A stretch of 64,000 nucleotides of DNA from Devosia sp. (GCA_017794705.1 CP051235.1:2233010-2297009), one strand, 5' to 3'. Counted from the stretch's first letter, positions 24,736-33,868 are shown. Notes: a model not told the origin generated them from the letters alone. Program-made: numbers and translations.

Positions 24736-26058
24736 ATGACACTGATGAGACGCCTGGTTCGAGTGATTGCGGTGCTGTTGTTTGTCGGGGTGGTCGCGGG
24801 CGGCGCGGCACTCTATTGGGCAACCAGCAATCCCGAGCTCGAACCGATCGAACTCGCGAGCCTGACCTTTGCCGATGAGGAAATCGAGCGAGGTGAGCTG
24901 CTGGCGTTGGTGGGCGATTGTTCGGCTTGTCACACGGCGCCCGGCGGCGAGGAAAATGCGGGAGGTCTGGCTCTGCCCACGCCCTTCGGCACCATTTACT
25001 CCACCAACATCACCCCCGACCCAGACACAGGAATCGGCCGGTGGAGCTACGAGGCCTTTGCCCGGGCCATGCGGCAGGGTCTCGATCGCGAGGGAAATCA
25101 CCTTTACCCCGCGTTTCCCTACGACAATTTCGTCAAGACGCGCGAAGAGGATCTGCGGGCTATCTATGCCTATCTGATGACTCGGCCGGCGGTTGCGGCG
25201 GAAGATCAACAGAACGAGCTGCCGTTCCCGTTCTCCTTCCGGCCGGTGCTGGCGGGATGGAAACTGCTGTTCCTGGACGACTCCCCATTTGTCCCTGACC
25301 CTGCCTTGGACGACGAACAGAACCACGGGGCCTATCTTGCTGCTTCTCTCGGACATTGCGGTGCCTGCCATTCGCCACGGAATGCCTTTGGAGCAGTCAT
25401 CGGCGGAAGGGACTATGAAGGGGGAGAAGCTGAAGGGTGGGCGGCTCCGCCTTTGGGGCCGCATTCGATTTCACCGGTTGGCTGGACGCTGGACGACTAC
25501 GCCGACTATCTGTTCGACGGCTGGAGCGAGTTCCACGGGATCGCCGGCGGTCCGATGACCGCAGTGGCCGATCACCTCTACTACGCCGATGAGGATGACG
25601 TGTTTGCAATGGCTGCCTGGCTGGACGCGATCACGCCGGCACAGGACGACGCCGAACGCGAAGCGGCCATTGCCGCGGCGGAAGAACTGGATTGGCCCGC
25701 GGTCGAAGGCACGATGTTTGACGAGGAGATCACCGACCCGGCGCTCATCGAGGGCCGCGATGTCTTTGCGGCTCGATGTGCCAGATGTCACAAGGAACGT
25801 ATCGGCCCGAGCCAGCCCTACTCACTTGGACTTGGCTATGCCGCGCTGGCGCCGACGCCCCGGAATCTGATCAACGCGGTGCGTGAAGGGATTGTGCCCC
25901 CGTTCGGTGTCGCAGAACGTAAAATGGAAGCTGTGGCCATGAGCGATGAACAGCTCGCCGCCCTGGTTGCCTATGTGCGTTGGCACTTCACCGACGAGCC
26001 GGCATGGCAAAGCATCGAAGATGCGATTTCAGATCACGGGGCGGAGGCCGGCCGCTAG
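24736..26058 (+). CDS. triheme cytochrome c, alcohol/aldehyde dehydrogenase cytochrome subunit type
   Basis: 440 residues with an N-terminal membrane anchor or signal (residues 6-28). Three heme sites: Cys62/Cys65/His66 (CSACH), Cys209/Cys212/His213 (CGACH) and Cys349/Cys352/His353 (CARCH). The segment GTIYSTNITPDPDTGIG after the first heme is typical of AdhB-like electron-accepting cytochromes of PQQ alcohol dehydrogenases and of three-component Mo aldehyde dehydrogenases. It is in line with soxXA (27-base gap) but its better functional partner may be the secreted Mo/2Fe-2S pair downstream, to which it would act as quinone-reducing partner. Confidence 0.9.
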   Translation: MTLMRRLVRVIAVLLFVGVVAGGAALYWATSNPELEPIELASLTFADEEIERGELLALVGDCSACHTAPGGEENAGGLALPTPFGTIYSTNITPDPDTGIGRWSYEAFARAMRQGLDREGNHLYPAFPYDNFVKTREEDLRAIYAYLMTRPAVAAEDQQNELPFPFSFRPVLAGWKLLFLDDSPFVPDPALDDEQNHGAYLAASLGHCGACHSPRNAFGAVIGGRDYEGGEAEGWAAPPLGPHSISPVGWTLDDYADYLFDGWSEFHGIAGGPMTAVADHLYYADEDDVFAMAAWLDAITPAQDDAEREAAIAAAEELDWPAVEGTMFDEEITDPALIEGRDVFAARCARCHKERIGPSQPYSLGLGYAALAPTPRNLINAVREGIVPPFGVAERKMEAVAMSDEQLAALVAYVRWHFTDEPAWQSIEDAISDHGAEAGR

Positions 26059-26077
26059 AGAGCAGAACTGAAGCTGC

Positions 26078-26509
26078 TCAGTCGCAAGGGTAGTGCCGGA
26101 TGAACATTTCCACTGCCGTGTCGAAGGCGGGCCAGTCGTCGATGAAACCCGTTGTGACCACGACTTCCGGGGCCGTGAAAACGGCGACCAGTTCCCGGCG
26201 GGAGGTGCCCGCCGGGATGCAGGCCTTTTGGTTGATGACGACATATTCGGCGTAGCCCTGCACCAGCCCGTTGCAAAAATCGACCCATTGCGGCTGGTCT
26301 CGCAGACAGACGGCGACGGCATCGCCGGTCCGCAGAATGAACTCCGGGACGACGGCTCTGCGGCCCGGGGCCACTGATCCTTCGGCACCTTGCTGCGCCT
26401 GAGACGAAACGGGCAGACTAAATGTGACGAACAGACAGATCACACTTGCCGCCAGCTTCAACAGCGTGTGGCGTTGCAGTTTGCGCTGCCTTTGAAGAAT
26501 GCCGTTCAT
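26078..26509 (-). CDS. secreted Rap1a/Tai-like domain protein
   Basis: 143 residues with a signal peptide (LLKLAASVICLFVTFSLPVSSQAQ, to about residue 39). The rest has FCNGLVQGYAEYV, ACIPAGTS and a C-terminal W...AVEMFIRHYPCD, the pattern of the Rap1a/Tai family. That family was named from type VI secretion immunity proteins but is widely found as small periplasmic proteins. No effector gene is visible, so an immunity role is not supported here. It lies antisense between two plus-strand redox genes. Confidence 0.65.
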   Translation of the reverse strand: MNGILQRQRKLQRHTLLKLAASVICLFVTFSLPVSSQAQQGAEGSVAPGRRAVVPEFILRTGDAVAVCLRDQPQWVDFCNGLVQGYAEYVVINQKACIPAGTSRRELVAVFTAPEVVVTTGFIDDWPAFDTAVEMFIRHYPCD

Positions 26510-26696
26510 GCACGTCAGTAGCGCATTTATCAGTGACGATCACAAGATGTCTGTCTGATCAGAATTGGCTTGCATTTCCTTTTTGGTCCAACAGAGTCTC
26601 AGGGAACTGGATCTTGCAAGAAATGAACGTCACAAATCGGCCCCTTGCAAATGCAGAAAATTGGCTCAACCGGCCGAACTTGATAGGAGACCAAGA

Positions 26697-27008
26697 ATGC
26701 CCCTTTCGCGCACTGCAACCTTTGCCACGGCAATTGCACTATCGCTTCTGGTCCCGCAGGCGGCATGGGCGGACAAGGTCGTGGCCAACTGCACCGGAAT
26801 GCTCGACTTCGACATCTATACGATCGACACCGAGCTTACTTCACAGGAAATTGAACCGATAGGCGAGGCCGAAGTCGCAATAGATGAGGACTTCATTGTG
26901 CTCACCGGCGCGTTCGGTGAATACAAGTTCGACCGGAACGCGGGGACCCTTTATCACAATGATCGAGATACAAGCGTCTATTGCACCTACTCTACCAAGC
27001 AAGAATAG
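26697..27008 (+). CDS. small secreted protein of unknown function
   Basis: 103 residues from the ATG at 26697 with a GGAGACC site upstream; the frame is open to 26565 but without coding character. A Sec signal peptide ends at AWA25. The mature chain is about 78 residues, acidic, with two cysteines (VVANCTG and VYCTYS) that could form one disulfide, and a GEYKFDRNAGTLYHN beta-strand-like stretch. I do not recognise the family. It lies between the cytochrome and the Mo dehydrogenase genes. Confidence 0.6.
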   Translation: MPLSRTATFATAIALSLLVPQAAWADKVVANCTGMLDFDIYTIDTELTSQEIEPIGEAEVAIDEDFIVLTGAFGEYKFDRNAGTLYHNDRDTSVYCTYSTKQE

Positions 27009-27336
27009 TGACTTAGCCGCCCACTTCGTCGCAAGAAAGGTGGCATTGTTGCCGACCGTGACCCCGGATCGAGGCAGGCTGTTCCGAGCCGCCAAAGAAA
27101 GGCAAAATTCTGCTTATTGAATTTTCCAATGTTTCACATTGGATTGCCAACATAGCCCCCCTACAGTAGCCTCAGGCTGAGGCCGGCGCAGGTAATTGTG
27201 ATGTCGGTTGGGAAGTCGTGCAAGCTGCCTTTCGAGCAGTTCTTGCGTTCTGCAAGAACACCTGTTTGCTGATCCACTCAGGTCTCAGCCTCTCGTAAGG
27301 TCTTCGGCATGCTGCGCGACCTGAGGGAGGAAATAG
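27009..27336. other. intergenic region without a gene
   Basis: 328 bases between the small secreted protein and the iron-sulfur gene. No credible coding frame is seen. It contains a short inverted repeat, CCAATG (27126-27131) and CATTGG (27137-27142) with a five-base loop, which could be an operator or weak terminator, and a strong GGGAGGAAA ribosome site just before 27337. The promoter of the Mo dehydrogenase genes should be here. Confidence 0.5.
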
Positions 27337-27798
27337 ATGGCTATTACATTGAATATCAATGGCGAAGACCGTTCGCTTGATATCGACCCGCAGATGCCCT
27401 TGCTTTGGGCTATCCGGGAAGCGGCAGGCTTGACGGGTACGAAGTTTGGCTGCGGAATCGCGCAGTGTGGCAACTGTACTGTCATTATTGACGGCAACGC
27501 CGTTCGATCCTGCAACCAGCCGGCGGCCACAGCTGCCGGAAAATCCATCCGTACGATCGAGAGCATTTCGGAAAACAACGATCATCCAGTCCAGCAGGCC
27601 TGGCAGGAATTGACGGTACCGCAGTGCGGTTATTGCCAGTCCGGTCAGATCATGTCGGCAGTGGCATTGCTCGAAAAGAGTCCCAATCCATCCGACCGTG
27701 AAATTGACCAGGCCATGGCGGGGAATATTTGCCGCTGCGGAACCTATCCACGCATTCGCGCTGCCATCCATCGTGCAGCCGAAATCAGCAGCAGCTGA
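27337..27798 (+). CDS. 2Fe-2S subunit of secreted Mo oxidoreductase (IorA/aldehyde dehydrogenase small subunit type)
   Basis: 153 residues from an ATG preceded by GGGAGGAAA. Two [2Fe-2S] domains: Cys39, Cys44, Cys47 and Cys59 ([10 protein letters not shown]...C), then Cys97, Cys100, Cys132 and Cys134 (CGYC, CRC). It has no signal of its own and would be carried out by the Tat signal of the partner subunit. Similar to isoquinoline 1-oxidoreductase alpha and to membrane-bound aldehyde dehydrogenase small subunits, which lack an FAD subunit and pass electrons to cytochrome c. Confidence 0.93.
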   Translation: MAITLNINGEDRSLDIDPQMPLLWAIREAAGLTGTKFGCGIAQCGNCTVIIDGNAVRSCNQPAATAAGKSIRTIESISENNDHPVQQAWQELTVPQCGYCQSGQIMSAVALLEKSPNPSDREIDQAMAGNICRCGTYPRIRAAIHRAAEISSS

Positions 27799-27809
27799 AG
27801 GGGGACGTC

Positions 27810-29993
27810 ATGAACAAGCTTCAGATTAGCAGGCGAAATTTTCTCAGGGTCTCCGCCTCGGCGGCCGGTGGCTTGATGGTTTCCATCCACTTTCCGTCTA
27901 TGGCTGGTGCCCAGGAAATGGGCGGCGGGGCGGAAATCAATGCCTGGCTCACGATCGATCCTGATAATATTGTCAGCATCGTAACCCCGCAAACCGAAAT
28001 GGGGCAGGGTGCCTTTACGGCAGTGCCTTTGATGGTCGCCGAAGAGTTGAACATCCCGTGGGAAAATGTGCGTCACGTGTTTGCCGACGCAAACCGGCAT
28101 GTGAACAACGACAATCTCTACACGACCACCTCGACCGGTGGCTCGACCACCGTGTCGCGCCGGCATCCTTATATCATGCAGGCTGGCGCGTCGGCTCGGG
28201 AACGTTTACGTGTCGCGGCTGCCAATCGCTGGTCTGTGCCGCTCGAATCCGTTGTCGCGGAGCAAGGCATGCTGACCTCGGGTGACATGCAGGGCACCTA
28301 TGGTGATTTTGCTGCCGACGCCGCAGAAGTAACGCTGGAAACAGAGCCCGCCATCAAGGCCTACGGCGACTGGTGGCTGTTGGGCAAGGAAGACATCAAA
28401 CGGCTCGATATTCCGCTCAAGACCAACGGCACGGCAACCTACCCTATCGACGTTGTTGTCGAGGGAATGGTGTATGCGGCGTGTCAGGCCTGTCCGGTCC
28501 CCGAGGGCCGGCTGGTCAGCTACGATTTCGACGCCGTCAAGGATATGCCGGGTGTGATCGCCGCGGTTGAGTTGGTGCAGACCAAAGACGTCCCTTCGTT
28601 TACCGATCTTCGCAGCGGTGTCGCCATCGTGGCGGAGAGCTGGTACCAGGCAAAAAACGCCCTGGCCGTCATGCCGATCACTTGGGACTTGGGCCGCGGC
28701 GCTTCAATGAGCAACGAGAGCATGGCAGCTGAAGCCATGCAGTTGATCTCCCAGCCGGGAACGGTATTGCTTGACGAAGAGGGCAATATCGGGCGGGGCC
28801 TGGACCAGGGTGTCAACCACGACGCCGTGTACGGGATCATCGAAGCGTCCACCAACGTTGTTCAGGGGGATGTCTACCATCGTCCCTTTGAAACTCACGC
28901 CACAATGATGCCGCCCTGTGCCGTGGCCGATGTCAAAGAGGACCGCTGTGATATCTGGACATTCACCCAGGATATTGCGCGTTCCTTGAATGAAGCGGCC
29001 GACCAGCTGGGGCGTGACACAACAAATGTGTTCCTGCACCAGACTTATCTGGGCGGTGGTTTCGGTGGCGGCTACAACATGGATGTCCATCGCCAGGCTG
29101 CGGCCATTTCGGCGGAAATTGGCCGGCCCGTGAAGGTCATCCGAAGCCGCGAAGAGGACATTGCGCAAGACAGTCAGCGGCCACCCGTCTGGGGTACGTT
29201 TACGGCTGCCCTGGGTGAAGACGGTTTGCCCGAAGCGCTGGTGACACATTTCGTGGGTGAAGAGAAAATGCCCGCGTTCGCGCAGCGTGGTGTGGCGAAC
29301 ATGCCATACTTGATACCGAACCGCCGTCATGAAAACAGTTCGATCCAGAACCATATCCCCATTGGCTTTCACCGGGCTCCCGGAGCGAATTCCACTGGCT
29401 TCATCGTAGAGCAGATGGTCGACGAAATGGCACAGGCCGGTGGGTGGGACCCGCTGGAATGGCGCCTCAAGCTGACCGAGGGCAACGAACCCTGGCAGCG
29501 TGTCTTGCTGGCGATGAAGGAAAAGTCCGGCTGGACCACCGACATGGGGGACGGCGAAGGAATGGGCTGCGCGGTTGTTGAGTCTCACGGCACCATTGCC
29601 GGCTGCGTTGCAACTGTTGCTGTCAGTCGGCGTGGGCAACTGTTCATCGACAAGCTGCAGTACTTCATCAACAGCGGCTATGTCATCAGCCCGTTGACGG
29701 CAGTTGAACAAGCCGAAAGCTCAGCCATCTGGGAGATGAGCCATGCCATGTTTGGTGGGCTTGTCATCCGGGATGGCCGGGTCGTGAACACGAACTTCGA
29801 CTCTTATACAATGATGAGGATGGCCGACACGCCTCCGGTCATCGAGGTCAGCCTCGAAATGTCGGAGGACCAGTGGTGGGGTGGCCTTGGCGAGCCTACT
29901 GGCCCCCCGACGCCTCCTGCCGTGGCCAACGCAATCTTTTATGCAACCGGCACGCGCGTTCGTTCCACTCCCATCGCGCAAGCGACATTGTAA
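27810..29993 (+). CDS. Tat-exported molybdopterin subunit (IorB/aldehyde dehydrogenase type)
   Basis: 727 residues from the ATG at 27810 with GGGGGA upstream; the longer frame from 27729 overlaps the small subunit and lacks a signal. The Tat signal SRRNFLRVSASAAGG starts at residue 8. Family features are TPQTEMGQGAFTAVPLMVAEEL, HQTYLGGGFGGGYNMD for the cofactor, and HRAPGANS. No FAD subunit is nearby, matching the two-subunit IorAB class whose electrons pass to cytochromes; the triheme cytochrome at 24736 is the obvious candidate. It oxidises an aldehyde or N-heterocycle in the periplasm. Confidence 0.92.
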   Translation: MNKLQISRRNFLRVSASAAGGLMVSIHFPSMAGAQEMGGGAEINAWLTIDPDNIVSIVTPQTEMGQGAFTAVPLMVAEELNIPWENVRHVFADANRHVNNDNLYTTTSTGGSTTVSRRHPYIMQAGASARERLRVAAANRWSVPLESVVAEQGMLTSGDMQGTYGDFAADAAEVTLETEPAIKAYGDWWLLGKEDIKRLDIPLKTNGTATYPIDVVVEGMVYAACQACPVPEGRLVSYDFDAVKDMPGVIAAVELVQTKDVPSFTDLRSGVAIVAESWYQAKNALAVMPITWDLGRGASMSNESMAAEAMQLISQPGTVLLDEEGNIGRGLDQGVNHDAVYGIIEASTNVVQGDVYHRPFETHATMMPPCAVADVKEDRCDIWTFTQDIARSLNEAADQLGRDTTNVFLHQTYLGGGFGGGYNMDVHRQAAAISAEIGRPVKVIRSREEDIAQDSQRPPVWGTFTAALGEDGLPEALVTHFVGEEKMPAFAQRGVANMPYLIPNRRHENSSIQNHIPIGFHRAPGANSTGFIVEQMVDEMAQAGGWDPLEWRLKLTEGNEPWQRVLLAMKEKSGWTTDMGDGEGMGCAVVESHGTIAGCVATVAVSRRGQLFIDKLQYFINSGYVISPLTAVEQAESSAIWEMSHAMFGGLVIRDGRVVNTNFDSYTMMRMADTPPVIEVSLEMSEDQWWGGLGEPTGPPTPPAVANAIFYATGTRVRSTPIAQATL

Positions 29994-29997
29994 TCGG

Positions 29998-30022
29998 ATG
30001 CGGGACCCTCTGGGTCCCGCAT
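29998..30022 (+). terminator. strong hairpin after the Mo subunit gene
   Basis: Perfect 11-base stem ATGCGGGACCC (29998-30008) and GGGTCCCGCAT (30012-30022) with a TCT loop, five bases after the stop codon. It is followed by only a weak T-containing run (TCGTCCG), so termination may be partial. It separates the Mo dehydrogenase genes from the pentapeptide/NosR genes. Confidence 0.65.
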
Positions 30023-30110
30023 TCGTCCGTCCGGCGACGGGAGCGAATAGACCGGAGGTCTTCCAGACCCCCGGTTTCGCCTATGTTTCCCTTGCCAGGT
30101 ACACACGCAA

Positions 30111-30731
30111 ATGAAGTCCGGCACAGCAGCAGGATCCGGTCGGATGGCGGTTTGGTCCGGGTTAGTGGTGGTCTGCATGAAGGCCACTCTGGCAACGTCC
30201 TTGGCCGGTTTTTTTCCCGCCGTGGCCTTGGGATGGGACCCATCGGACCTCAACAGATTCAGGGGCACCTTGAGTTGCACGGACTGCAATTTGCGCAACG
30301 CCAACCTCGCCGGTGCGGATTTGCGCGCGTCCAACCTCGCAGGCAGCGACCTTACCGATGCCTCGCTTTATTACAGCAGCCTGATCGGTGCCGATCTTGC
30401 CGATGTAATCCTTGATCGGGCAGACTTGCGCGGCGCAAACCTGTTTTATGCGGTATTGCCGCGCGTGCACTTCATCGGAAGCGACATGACCGGGGCAAAT
30501 TTGACTGGAGCAGACCTGAGCGGTGCCGACCTGACAAGGGCCGACCTCAGCGGCTCAAATCTGTTCGCGGCGAACTTGAGTGGGGCCAAGCTCAGCGAAG
30601 CCAATCTGGGTCACGCCTCATTCCGCCGCGCAGACATGTCGGGGGCGGTGGTCGACGACGGTCAGCTGGAAACCGCGTTCCTTTGCGAAACAATCATGCC
30701 GGACGGACAAAGCAATGATCGCGATTGCTGA
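30111..30731 (+). CDS. secreted pentapeptide-repeat protein
   Basis: Up to 206 residues; ATG at 30177 would give the neatest Sec signal (KATLATSLAGFFPAVALG). The mature chain starts WDPSDLNRF, has a CTDC pair, then about twenty A(D/N)LXX repeats (for example ANLTGADLSGADLTRADLSG) predicted to form a right-handed quadrilateral beta helix. The C-terminus FLCETIMPDGQSNDRDC has two more cysteines. The stop overlaps the NosR-like start by 17 bases, so the two are coupled. A shorter relative with the same ends lies at 35399. Function unknown; a periplasmic scaffold is a guess. Confidence 0.85.
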   Translation: MKSGTAAGSGRMAVWSGLVVVCMKATLATSLAGFFPAVALGWDPSDLNRFRGTLSCTDCNLRNANLAGADLRASNLAGSDLTDASLYYSSLIGADLADVILDRADLRGANLFYAVLPRVHFIGSDMTGANLTGADLSGADLTRADLSGSNLFAANLSGAKLSEANLGHASFRRADMSGAVVDDGQLETAFLCETIMPDGQSNDRDC

Positions 30732-32850
30732 GAACCGGGTTCGGGGCCCGCGCCTGGCTTTGCTGCTTGTACTCGGCGTTCTGGCGTTCACCATCTTGGC
30801 TATGGCCCCGGCAAGAGCGCAAAGCGACGAATCCGGCGCCGGACCGCTGCTTACGCGGTTGACCCCGGAGGTCCTGTCTGCGGTCTTTCCGGAGGTCACC
30901 CGGGTCGAAATGGTCGAGGACGATGGCCCAATCGCAGCGGCAGCATATGACGGCGAAACGCTGTCCGGCTACGTCTATTCCACGCTCGATGTGTTGCGTG
31001 CACCGGGCTACTCCAGCACGCCGTTTGACGTGATCGCCGGTGTGACGATGGATGGCAGGATCACCGGTGCCGTGGTGCTGTTCCATCGTGAACCGTATTT
31101 GATCAACGATGCGCGCCGGACGGCGCAGTTGAATACGTTTCTGCATGCGCTGGAGGGTGGTGAGGCACGACTGGGGGCGGACAGCACGCTGCCACCGGAA
31201 TTCGTGGCGGGCGCGACAATCTCTTCGCGAGCCATGCGCAACGCCGTGCAGGAAGGCGGGCGCATGGTCCTGCGTTATCGAACCGAAGAGTTCATCGTCA
31301 CCGAACCCACGGTCGACATGATCAATTTCAGACCCATGAGCGCCGCAGAGCTCGTTGCTGACGGCGGAGTCGCGGGCGCTCGGATAACCAATGCAGATCT
31401 GGACGCCGCGATGGCGCAAGCGGGTCTTGGCGACTTGCTGCCGGAGGTGCCGAAAACGGGCGGTCCGGACAATCTCTACATCAATTTTGTGACTGGCTAC
31501 GCCAATCCGCCGCGGATCGGGCGCAACGGAACCGGTCTCGAACCGTATGACCACTTGATCAACGGCATGCCGGAGAGCACACAGGGCATTTTCGTAGCGA
31601 CCCTGGGCGGGGTCTACGACCACCGCGGCACGCGATACAACAATCTGTCCAACGATTTCCTGCTGGAGCGTATCTCGGTTACGCAAGGTGAACACACTTA
31701 TCAGTTCACCAAGCCGGACATGATCGTTACTCCCGGCAAGATCGCCGACATTCTGGTCCTTCCCACGGACAATGAATTTGATCCGATGCAGCCCTGGCGG
31801 GCTGATCTATATGCCAACGCCCTTCGTCCCGATGGCAGCACGGCGAATTTCGTGCTGGCCAGTCTAGATTATGCCCTGCCGTCCGGCTACATCCTGATGC
31901 CCGAACCGGAGCCGATGCCGGCCTGGGTCGAACCTTGGCTCGCCAGCCAAGGCGACATTGCCATTCTGCTGATTGCGCTGAGTGTGTTGACCTTCTTGCT
32001 TGCCAACCAGGCATGGCTCTCCAGGAACCGCCGTTTGCACCTAATTCTGCGCAACGGGTTTCTGGCTTTCACCCTTGTGTGGATCGGCTGGACTGCCAGC
32101 GCGCAACTTTCGATCGTCCACGTCGTGAACTATATCAAGGCGCCGTTTGCAGGGCTCGATCTGGGCTTCTATCTCGCCGAACCGCTGATCGTCATTCTCT
32201 CTATCTATACTGCGGTTTCTCTGGTTCTTCTGGGGCGGGGCGTATTCTGCGGGTGGCTTTGCCCGTTCGGCGCCCTTCAGGAGCTGCTGGCTCAAATTTC
32301 ACGCGCGTTGAAACTTCCGCAGTGGAACCCAGGAGAACGCCTCCAGCGAATCCTGTGGAACGGAAAATACGTTTCGCTTGGTCTTATCCTTATTCTGGTT
32401 TTTGTCGCCCCCGATGCGGCGGTGGTGGCCGAAGAAATCGAACCGTTCAAGACGGCGATCACCGCATACTTTGTCCGTGCCTTGCCGTACGTCATTTACG
32501 CCGTTGCGCTGCTGACCATCGGACTGTTTACCGAACGCGCCTTTTGCCGTTTTCTTTGCCCGCTGGGCGGAGCTTTGGCGATTCTGGATCGACTGCATCT
32601 CCTCAACCTGCTCAAGCGTCGTCCGGAATGTGGCAACCCTTGTCATCTGTGTGAACGCTCCTGCCCGGTGCGTGCCATCGAATCCTCGGGCAAGATTATC
32701 ATGTCCGAATGTTTCCAGTGCCTCGATTGTCAGGTCGAATATTACGACGACCAACGTTGTCCGCCTCTGGCCAAGGTCAGGAAGCAACTCGAACGTGCCA
32801 AGGAGTTCGGCCCTGCACCGGTCCGGGTGCCGGCGGGGGAGCCGGCATGA
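30715..32850 (+). CDS. NosR/NirI-like membrane flavo-iron-sulfur protein
   Basis: 711 residues from the ATG at 30715. A signal/first membrane helix (14-35) leads to a periplasmic FMN-binding domain with a flavinylation site AGATIS, Thr168, the residue ApbE would modify. A membrane domain (about 412-620) holds two CxxxCP motifs, Cys512/Cys516 and Cys611/Cys615. Two 4Fe-4S sites follow, Cys639/643/646/650 and Cys666/669/672/682. This is the full NosR architecture, which carries electrons from quinol to periplasmic partners, in the classic case nitrous oxide reductase. No nosZ, nosD, nosF or nosY is in the window, so its acceptor here is unknown. Confidence 0.92.
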   Translation: MIAIAENRVRGPRLALLLVLGVLAFTILAMAPARAQSDESGAGPLLTRLTPEVLSAVFPEVTRVEMVEDDGPIAAAAYDGETLSGYVYSTLDVLRAPGYSSTPFDVIAGVTMDGRITGAVVLFHREPYLINDARRTAQLNTFLHALEGGEARLGADSTLPPEFVAGATISSRAMRNAVQEGGRMVLRYRTEEFIVTEPTVDMINFRPMSAAELVADGGVAGARITNADLDAAMAQAGLGDLLPEVPKTGGPDNLYINFVTGYANPPRIGRNGTGLEPYDHLINGMPESTQGIFVATLGGVYDHRGTRYNNLSNDFLLERISVTQGEHTYQFTKPDMIVTPGKIADILVLPTDNEFDPMQPWRADLYANALRPDGSTANFVLASLDYALPSGYILMPEPEPMPAWVEPWLASQGDIAILLIALSVLTFLLANQAWLSRNRRLHLILRNGFLAFTLVWIGWTASAQLSIVHVVNYIKAPFAGLDLGFYLAEPLIVILSIYTAVSLVLLGRGVFCGWLCPFGALQELLAQISRALKLPQWNPGERLQRILWNGKYVSLGLILILVFVAPDAAVVAEEIEPFKTAITAYFVRALPYVIYAVALLTIGLFTERAFCRFLCPLGGALAILDRLHLLNLLKRRPECGNPCHLCERSCPVRAIESSGKIIMSECFQCLDCQVEYYDDQRCPPLAKVRKQLERAKEFGPAPVRVPAGEPA

Positions 32851-33809
32851 ACCTGACCCGCCGACGCGCACTGCAGATCATGGCCGCCAGCGTCGCCGTG
32901 CCGTTGGGCGTTCTGGCTCTGCGTTCCGCACGCGGGCTGCCTCAGCCCGTTCAGTGGCGTGGCGAGGCGCTTGGAGCCATGTCTGCCATGACATTGTGGA
33001 GCCATGACAAGGCACGCGCCGAGCGCGCGATTGTGCGCATGCGGGCTGAAATCGATCGGCTCGAGGACATTTTCAGCCTTTACCGCGCTACAAGCGAGTT
33101 GTCGCGCCTTAACGCCGACGGACGCGTTGATGCACCTTCCCGCGACCTTGTGCATGTTCTTGACCAGAGCCAGCGCATTGCCGAAGCAAGCGGTGGTAAG
33201 TTCGACCCGACCATTCAGCCGCTTTGGACGCTGCACTCCGCGCGTTCTGCGCCAGATCTCCGGAATCTGGAGGCCGCCCTGTCACTGGTCGACTACACTG
33301 CGATCTCGGCCCACATACAGACAGTCCGCTTTGAGCAGGCAGGCATGAGCGCCAGTCTGAATGGTATCGCGCAGGGCTATATCACCGACCGGGTCACCGA
33401 GCTTCTGGGCAATGAAGGTTTCGAGAATGCGGTGATCGAATTGGGGGAAACGCGGGCGTTGGGACAGGCGCCGGATGGAACGCCTTTTCGCGTGGGTCTC
33501 TTGAACCCGCATGAACCCAATCAGGTGATGGAACACGTATCTCTCGCCGGAGCGAGCCTCTCGGTCTCAGGTGGCTATGGACAGTCTCTGCCGGATGGCA
33601 CTGGCCACCATATCTTCGATCCCCTGACCGGCAAAAGTGCCAATGAGTTGGCGCAGGTTGCTGTCGTTGCGCCGAGGGCGATGCTGGCCGACGCGCTGTC
33701 AACCGCAATTTATGTGGCGGGAGAACGGGCCTCAGCGGCAATCCTGTCCACTGTGGCGGGCGCATCGGCGATCCTGATCCGGCCAGATGGTTCACGTCTG
33801 CAAGTTTGA
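32847..33809 (+). CDS. apbE: ApbE-family FAD:protein FMN transferase (NosX-like)
   Basis: 320 residues; the ATG overlaps the NosR-like stop (ATGA). A Tat signal (MNLTRRRALQIMAAS) precedes an ApbE domain with LEDIFSLYRATSELSRLN, GKFDPTIQPLW, NGIAQGYITDRV and a late metal/FAD region ALSTAIYVAG. It transfers FMN from FAD to a Thr of target proteins in the periplasm; the coupled NosR-like protein with its AGAT site is the clear target. In nos operons the same gene is called nosX. Confidence 0.93.
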   Translation: MNLTRRRALQIMAASVAVPLGVLALRSARGLPQPVQWRGEALGAMSAMTLWSHDKARAERAIVRMRAEIDRLEDIFSLYRATSELSRLNADGRVDAPSRDLVHVLDQSQRIAEASGGKFDPTIQPLWTLHSARSAPDLRNLEAALSLVDYTAISAHIQTVRFEQAGMSASLNGIAQGYITDRVTELLGNEGFENAVIELGETRALGQAPDGTPFRVGLLNPHEPNQVMEHVSLAGASLSVSGGYGQSLPDGTGHHIFDPLTGKSANELAQVAVVAPRAMLADALSTAIYVAGERASAAILSTVAGASAILIRPDGSRLQV

Positions 33810-33821
33810 TGATCTTTTTTG

Positions 33822-33843
33822 CTGCAGCCCCCTGCGGCTGCAG
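33822..33843. terminator. hairpin between convergent genes
   Basis: Stem CTGCAGCC (33822-33829) and GGCTGCAG (33836-33843) with a six-base loop lies between the convergent apbE and helical-repeat genes. On the plus strand it is preceded by a T6 run and followed by ACGTTTC; it may act on one or both strands. Confidence 0.4.
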
Positions 33844-33868
33844 ACGTTTCCCGCATGGAACGTGATCC

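Noticed and set aside
26078..26509. Type VI secretion immunity protein
   Set aside because: Only the weak domain likeness suggests it; no effector, VgrG, PAAR or T6SS gene is near.
30715..33809. A nitrous oxide reductase (nos) operon
   Set aside because: Only the NosR-like and ApbE/NosX-like genes are present; no nosZ, nosD, nosF, nosY or nosL is seen.
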